Shown here: piece by piece, positions 61,079 to 64,000 of the stretch
Numbering within the stretch: position 1 is the first letter of the stretch
Layout: each line of letters opens with the position of its first letter
NCBI GenBank assembly: GCA_934320845.1
Contig: CAKRFU010000014.1
Location: forward strand, 1 to 64,000
Source: an uncultured Lachnospiraceae bacterium
Lineage (GTDB): Bacteria > Bacillota > Clostridia > Lachnospirales > Lachnospiraceae
DNA: 64,000 nucleotides
Direction of reading: 5' to 3'
Notes under the pieces: generated by a model
Told to the model about the DNA's origin: nothing
Database searches by the model: none
The model's input: only the letters and a program-made list of their open reading frames with translations
Position numbers and translations under genes: made by a program

Positions 61079-62707
61079 ATGGGAATGGAAAAGATGAAAA
61101 AGAGGAAGAATGGGAATTTAAAAAATAAAAAACAGATGCTTATCATAATAGCTGTGATAAGCATCATGGTTTTTATTTGTGTTGTACTTCAGGCATACAT
61201 AGAGGGATATTTTGGGGATGGAAAGGGAAAAAACACTAAAGTTGTAAATGAAAACAGCGTACAGAAAAAAACGAACAGGACAAATGTAAAGCCTGCAAAA
61301 AAGCCGGGAAAGAAAAAAAATACATCGGTAAAAAAGAAAAAGAAATCAAGCAAAAAAAAGCCCAAAAAGAAAATTACGCATATTGCGGCAAATCCTGAGG
61401 GAAGCAAGCCTATAAGGGTGCTTATAACAAACAGTGATTTTTCGGATATGTTTCACAATAGTATAAAAATTACTTCATCAAAAAGTTTTTATGTAAAGAT
61501 AAACAATCAGACAAAGACTTATCCTGCCGGAAAGAAGATTGAATTTAAGGCAGCAGACAAAAAGCTAAAAGGGAAAAAAATTGTTATCGGTTCATATAGC
61601 GGAGGCAGAGTAAAAGTTCTAAGTATAAAAAGGCTTGAGGGACATCCGAGTTATCGTGGAACAATGTCAATAAAATATAAATCCAAAGGGCTTATTCTTA
61701 CAAATACACTTCCTGTTGAACAGTATCTCTATGCAGTTATTCCGAGTGAGATGTCAACGGGGAACAAAATAGAGGCGTTGAAAGCTCAGGCAGTTTGTGC
61801 AAGAAGTTATGCCTACAATCAGATGAAAGCCGATAAATATGAAGAGTATGGAGCAGATGTTGATGATAGTGTGGCTTGTCAGGTGTATAACAATATACCT
61901 GAAAATGAAAAATCGAGAAAAGCTGTTGATTTAACATTTGGAGATGTTATGAAAAAGTCGGGAAATGTTATTACAGCGTATTATTTTTCGACATCATGGG
62001 GATATACGGCTGACGGTCAGGACGTGTGGAACACACCGTCGCAGATTTCATATCTTAGCAGCCGTTTTCAGATAACGCAGAGTTCAAAAAGAAAAACAGG
62101 GATAAGAGGATATGATTTATCAAATGAATCTACATTTAGAAACTTTATAAGTAATGAGTCATGTAAGACATATGACAGCAATGAAGAGTGGTACCGCTGG
62201 TCAGTCAAAATCAAAGAAAAAAGTTTGAGAAATCGTATAGATTCAGCTTTGAGTTCTTGTTATCTTTCAAATAATGAGAATGTTCTTACAAAAACAAAAA
62301 GCGGAAAATATAAGAAGAGTTCTGCTTTTAAAACGGGAAAAATAACTGATATAAGAATAAGTAAGCGTGAAAAGAGTGGTATGGCATCGCAGATTATCAT
62401 AACGGGAAGTGTGAACACTTACAAAGTAAACAATCAATATAATATAAGAAAGGTTCTTGCACCGGTATATGAAACGATAAAGCGTAAATATGGTGACAGC
62501 ATGAGCGGTTATTTCATGCTGCCAAGTGCAGCGTTTTATATAGATAAAACTTCGGGGGCATTTAATATAACAGGCGGAGGTTTTGGCCATGGAACAGGTA
62601 TGAGCCAAAGTGGTGCCGGAAATATGGCAAAGCAGGGAAATGATTACAGGCAGATACTGCATCATTATTTTTCAGGAGTAAAAATAGTTACTCTAAAAGA
62701 ATATTAA
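61079..62707 (+). CDS. SpoIID/LytB domain protein
   Basis: A 542-residue exported protein. A membrane or signal helix (about 20-42) precedes a Lys-rich linker (about 48-100), a beta segment, and the SpoIID/LytB domain (about 185-540) with VEQYLYAVIPSEMSTGNKIEALKAQAV.ARSYA-type sequence and the final GGGFGHGTGMSQSGAGNMA motif. SpoIID is a lytic transglycosylase that helps engulfment; LytB-like members also serve as amidase enhancers. Three ATGs (61079, 61085, 61094) are in frame; no strong ribosome binding site favours one. Confidence 0.87.
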   Translation: MGMEKMKKRKNGNLKNKKQMLIIIAVISIMVFICVVLQAYIEGYFGDGKGKNTKVVNENSVQKKTNRTNVKPAKKPGKKKNTSVKKKKKSSKKKPKKKITHIAANPEGSKPIRVLITNSDFSDMFHNSIKITSSKSFYVKINNQTKTYPAGKKIEFKAADKKLKGKKIVIGSYSGGRVKVLSIKRLEGHPSYRGTMSIKYKSKGLILTNTLPVEQYLYAVIPSEMSTGNKIEALKAQAVCARSYAYNQMKADKYEEYGADVDDSVACQVYNNIPENEKSRKAVDLTFGDVMKKSGNVITAYYFSTSWGYTADGQDVWNTPSQISYLSSRFQITQSSKRKTGIRGYDLSNESTFRNFISNESCKTYDSNEEWYRWSVKIKEKSLRNRIDSALSSCYLSNNENVLTKTKSGKYKKSSAFKTGKITDIRISKREKSGMASQIIITGSVNTYKVNNQYNIRKVLAPVYETIKRKYGDSMSGYFMLPSAAFYIDKTSGAFNITGGGFGHGTGMSQSGAGNMAKQGNDYRQILHHYFSGVKIVTLKEY

Positions 62708-62731
62708 AAAAGTCATGAAAAGTCATGACTT
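62705..62731 (-). terminator. Terminator over the stop codon of the YihY-like gene
   Basis: Arms AAGTCATGA (62710-62718) and TCATGACTT (62723-62731) form a perfect 9-base stem with a 4-base loop. On the minus strand it is followed by TTTTTAATAT. The stop codon lies within the stem. Confidence 0.7.
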
Positions 62732-63616
62732 ATGCCTGAAGCGCAGTTTTTCAAGAATGTGATTGAGAAGCCCTCCGAGAAAAAGTATATACATACATGC
62801 ATAAAGCCATAACATCAGGAGTGCAGCGGTTGTCATTGTGCCGTAAAATGTGGAGTAGTTGCTTATGTTGTCTACATAGTATGAATAAACGTATGAAAAG
62901 GCAAGCCATCCAAAACTTGCAACAATAGCACCTGGATATTGTTTTGAAAATTTAGTTTTTCTGTTTGGCAGTATCACATATAAAAGCCAGAAAAAAAGAA
63001 AAAGAACTATAAAGCTTAATATTGCGCGCATGTTTATTATTGAGGCGAGTGGTTTTTCTGTAAATGGGAAGTGTTGTCGTATATAATAATAAAGCCTGTT
63101 TCCAAAGACGATAACAGTTAACATTACTATAATTAGAACAGCAAATATTATTGTATAAAAAAAAGAGTACAGCCTTATAATGATATAATTTCTTGATTCA
63201 TTTAGGCTGTAAACGGAGTTAAGTCCCTGAATAAGCGATAAGAATGCTTTAGAACCAAGCCAGACAGCTATAATAATAGTGGCGGGTAAAATTGCGTTTG
63301 TCTGAATATTGTATATGTCATTTATTATGTTTCCGAGATAATCTCTGAAAGAAGCAGGAACAAAAGGTGACGTAAGTTCAAGAAGTGTATTTTCAGAAAA
63401 AGGAGTGTACTTTAAAAGAGAAAGTAAAAACATAAAAAACGGAAAGAATGAAAGCATCATAAAAAAAGCTGCCTGCCCTGCAAATGCAGATAAGGCAGCT
63501 TTTTTAAAATATGACATAAGTTTTGTTATATTTGTGTATATAAAAGTTACAATCCTTATTATTTTTGAAAAAAAATTAAATTCTTTATCGTGGGGGTTAT
63601 CATTCATAGTGTTCAT
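62723..63616 (-). CDS. YihY/BrkB family membrane protein
   Basis: A 297-residue protein with six or so hydrophobic segments and the family's AGQAAFFMMLSFFPFFMFLLSLL opening near residues 44-66 and WLGSKAFLSLIQGLNSVY near 118-135, then GAIVASFGWLAFSYVYSYYV near 228-247. It has been called a ribonuclease BN relative, but that has been withdrawn for this family; the role is unknown. Start moved 12 bases inside the longest frame because ATGAGGA precedes that ATG. Confidence 0.9.
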   Translation of the reverse strand: MNTMNDNPHDKEFNFFSKIIRIVTFIYTNITKLMSYFKKAALSAFAGQAAFFMMLSFFPFFMFLLSLLKYTPFSENTLLELTSPFVPASFRDYLGNIINDIYNIQTNAILPATIIIAVWLGSKAFLSLIQGLNSVYSLNESRNYIIIRLYSFFYTIIFAVLIIVMLTVIVFGNRLYYYIRQHFPFTEKPLASIINMRAILSFIVLFLFFWLLYVILPNRKTKFSKQYPGAIVASFGWLAFSYVYSYYVDNISNYSTFYGTMTTAALLMLWLYACMYILFLGGLLNHILEKLRFRHKS

Positions 63617-63644
63617 GTTAATCCTCATATTATGCTGACAGATT

Positions 63645-64000
63645 TTATTCGGCAGGTGTTATAAGACTATAGTTGCCGGATAATAGTGTTTTTATAAGCT
63701 GTTCTTCTGTTTTTATTTCGTGCTCGGTAATGATTCCGCCATGCGCAAGGTCTTCTTTTTCGTGAAAATCACTTCCGGAAGTCATGATAAGGTCATGTTC
63801 ATAAGCCCATGCGTAAGTTTTATCGTTGTTGCTGTCGTGTCTCGGATTTCCGTTATAGACCTCGGCACCATCCAAAAGAGCAGGATTTACAGGTTCACAG
63901 TACGCTCTTCCGGGGTGAGCCTGAATGATAAGAATACCCTCGCTGTGGCATATTTCTGATAATTCTTCTATTGAAAGATTATACAAAAAATTATGCTTGA
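63645..64000 (-). CDS. PHP-domain metal-dependent hydrolase, C-terminal part
   Basis: The last 118 or so residues of a gene that runs off the window. The frame is open to base 64000, and the TTG at 63986 is not the true start. IIQAHPGRAYCEP, GAEVYNGNPRHDS and TSGSDFHEKED carry the His, Glu and Asp-x-His ligands of PHP metal sites. Such domains act in phosphoesterases such as HisK-like enzymes or nucleases; which one cannot be told from the tail. Starts upstream of YihY on the same strand, 28 bases apart. Confidence 0.85.
   Translation of the reverse strand, partial: KHNFLYNLSIEELSEICHSEGILIIQAHPGRAYCEPVNPALLDGAEVYNGNPRHDSNNDKTYAWAYEHDLIMTSGSDFHEKEDLAHGGIITEHEIKTEEQLIKTLLSGNYSLITPAE

Noticed and set aside
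1..64000. CRISPR array, prophage or insertion sequence
   Set aside because: No regular spacer-repeat array, transposase, integrase or phage structural gene was seen. The only repeats are the dispersed palindromes and the 42-bp coding repeat.

Overview
The window is a stretch of low-GC Firmicute chromosome. Clostridia, most likely Lachnospiraceae, is inferred from a DUF5721-type protein, the FprA flavoprotein, SpoIIM-like and SpoIID-like proteins, the AT-rich codon use and near-universal AGGAGG-type ribosome binding sites. I see no phage, transposase or CRISPR array. Genes are densely packed: no gap between genes exceeds 300 bases, and the longest gaps (about 200-275 bases) hold terminators, promoters or short palindromic repeats.

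Layout. 1-6.7 kb: the 3' end of a tRNA-Gln, YqeY, a membrane glycosyltransferase, an ABC-F protein with a degenerate second P-loop, a GH13 protein that has lost its catalytic residues, a small Cys-rich protein and a DUF5721 protein. 6.7-15.7 kb: a heterodimeric ABC exporter, purine nucleoside phosphorylase, a secreted L,D-transpeptidase, a cytidylate-kinase-like protein and FprA. 15.9-19.8 kb: a three-gene module of cytoplasmic LRR protein, VWA/DUF2201 protein and MoxR-type AAA ATPase. 20-24 kb: a second ABC-F protein, a DtxR/MntR-type regulator, a divergent FeoB-associated Cys-rich mini-protein with a DtxR-like box on its -10, and MetF. 24-38.4 kb: a chemotaxis receptor, a Na/Pi symporter, an rRNA methyltransferase, SbcD-SbcC, a zinc-finger anti-sigma-like protein, PolA, CoaE and a SpoIIM-like membrane protein.

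38.6-46.3 kb: a MacB-like export operon with two adaptors, a permease, a lipoprotein with 14-residue tandem repeats and an ATPase, followed by a half-length peptide-binding protein. 46.5-48.4 kb: a PadR / DUF1700 / DUF4097 operon. 48.5-53.9 kb: a LytTR regulator and GHKL kinase followed by two ABC exporters, with two 20-bp-spaced direct repeats upstream of the first exporter that look like LytTR sites. 54-56.8 kb: a miniature receiver-like protein, a cyclophilin and two zinc-ribbon membrane proteins. 56.9-62.7 kb: a GldA/GldF/GldG-like ABC cluster with DUF4340 and SpoIID proteins. The end carries a YihY/BrkB membrane protein and a PHP-domain gene cut by the window edge.

The best candidates for little-described biology are the LRR-VWA-MoxR module, the double-adaptor exporter with Met/Gly/Ser-rich extracytoplasmic segments, the GH13 pseudoenzyme, the mini-receiver gene with its operator-like palindrome, and a dispersed palindromic repeat family. 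All functions are read from motifs and gene context; no database search was possible.
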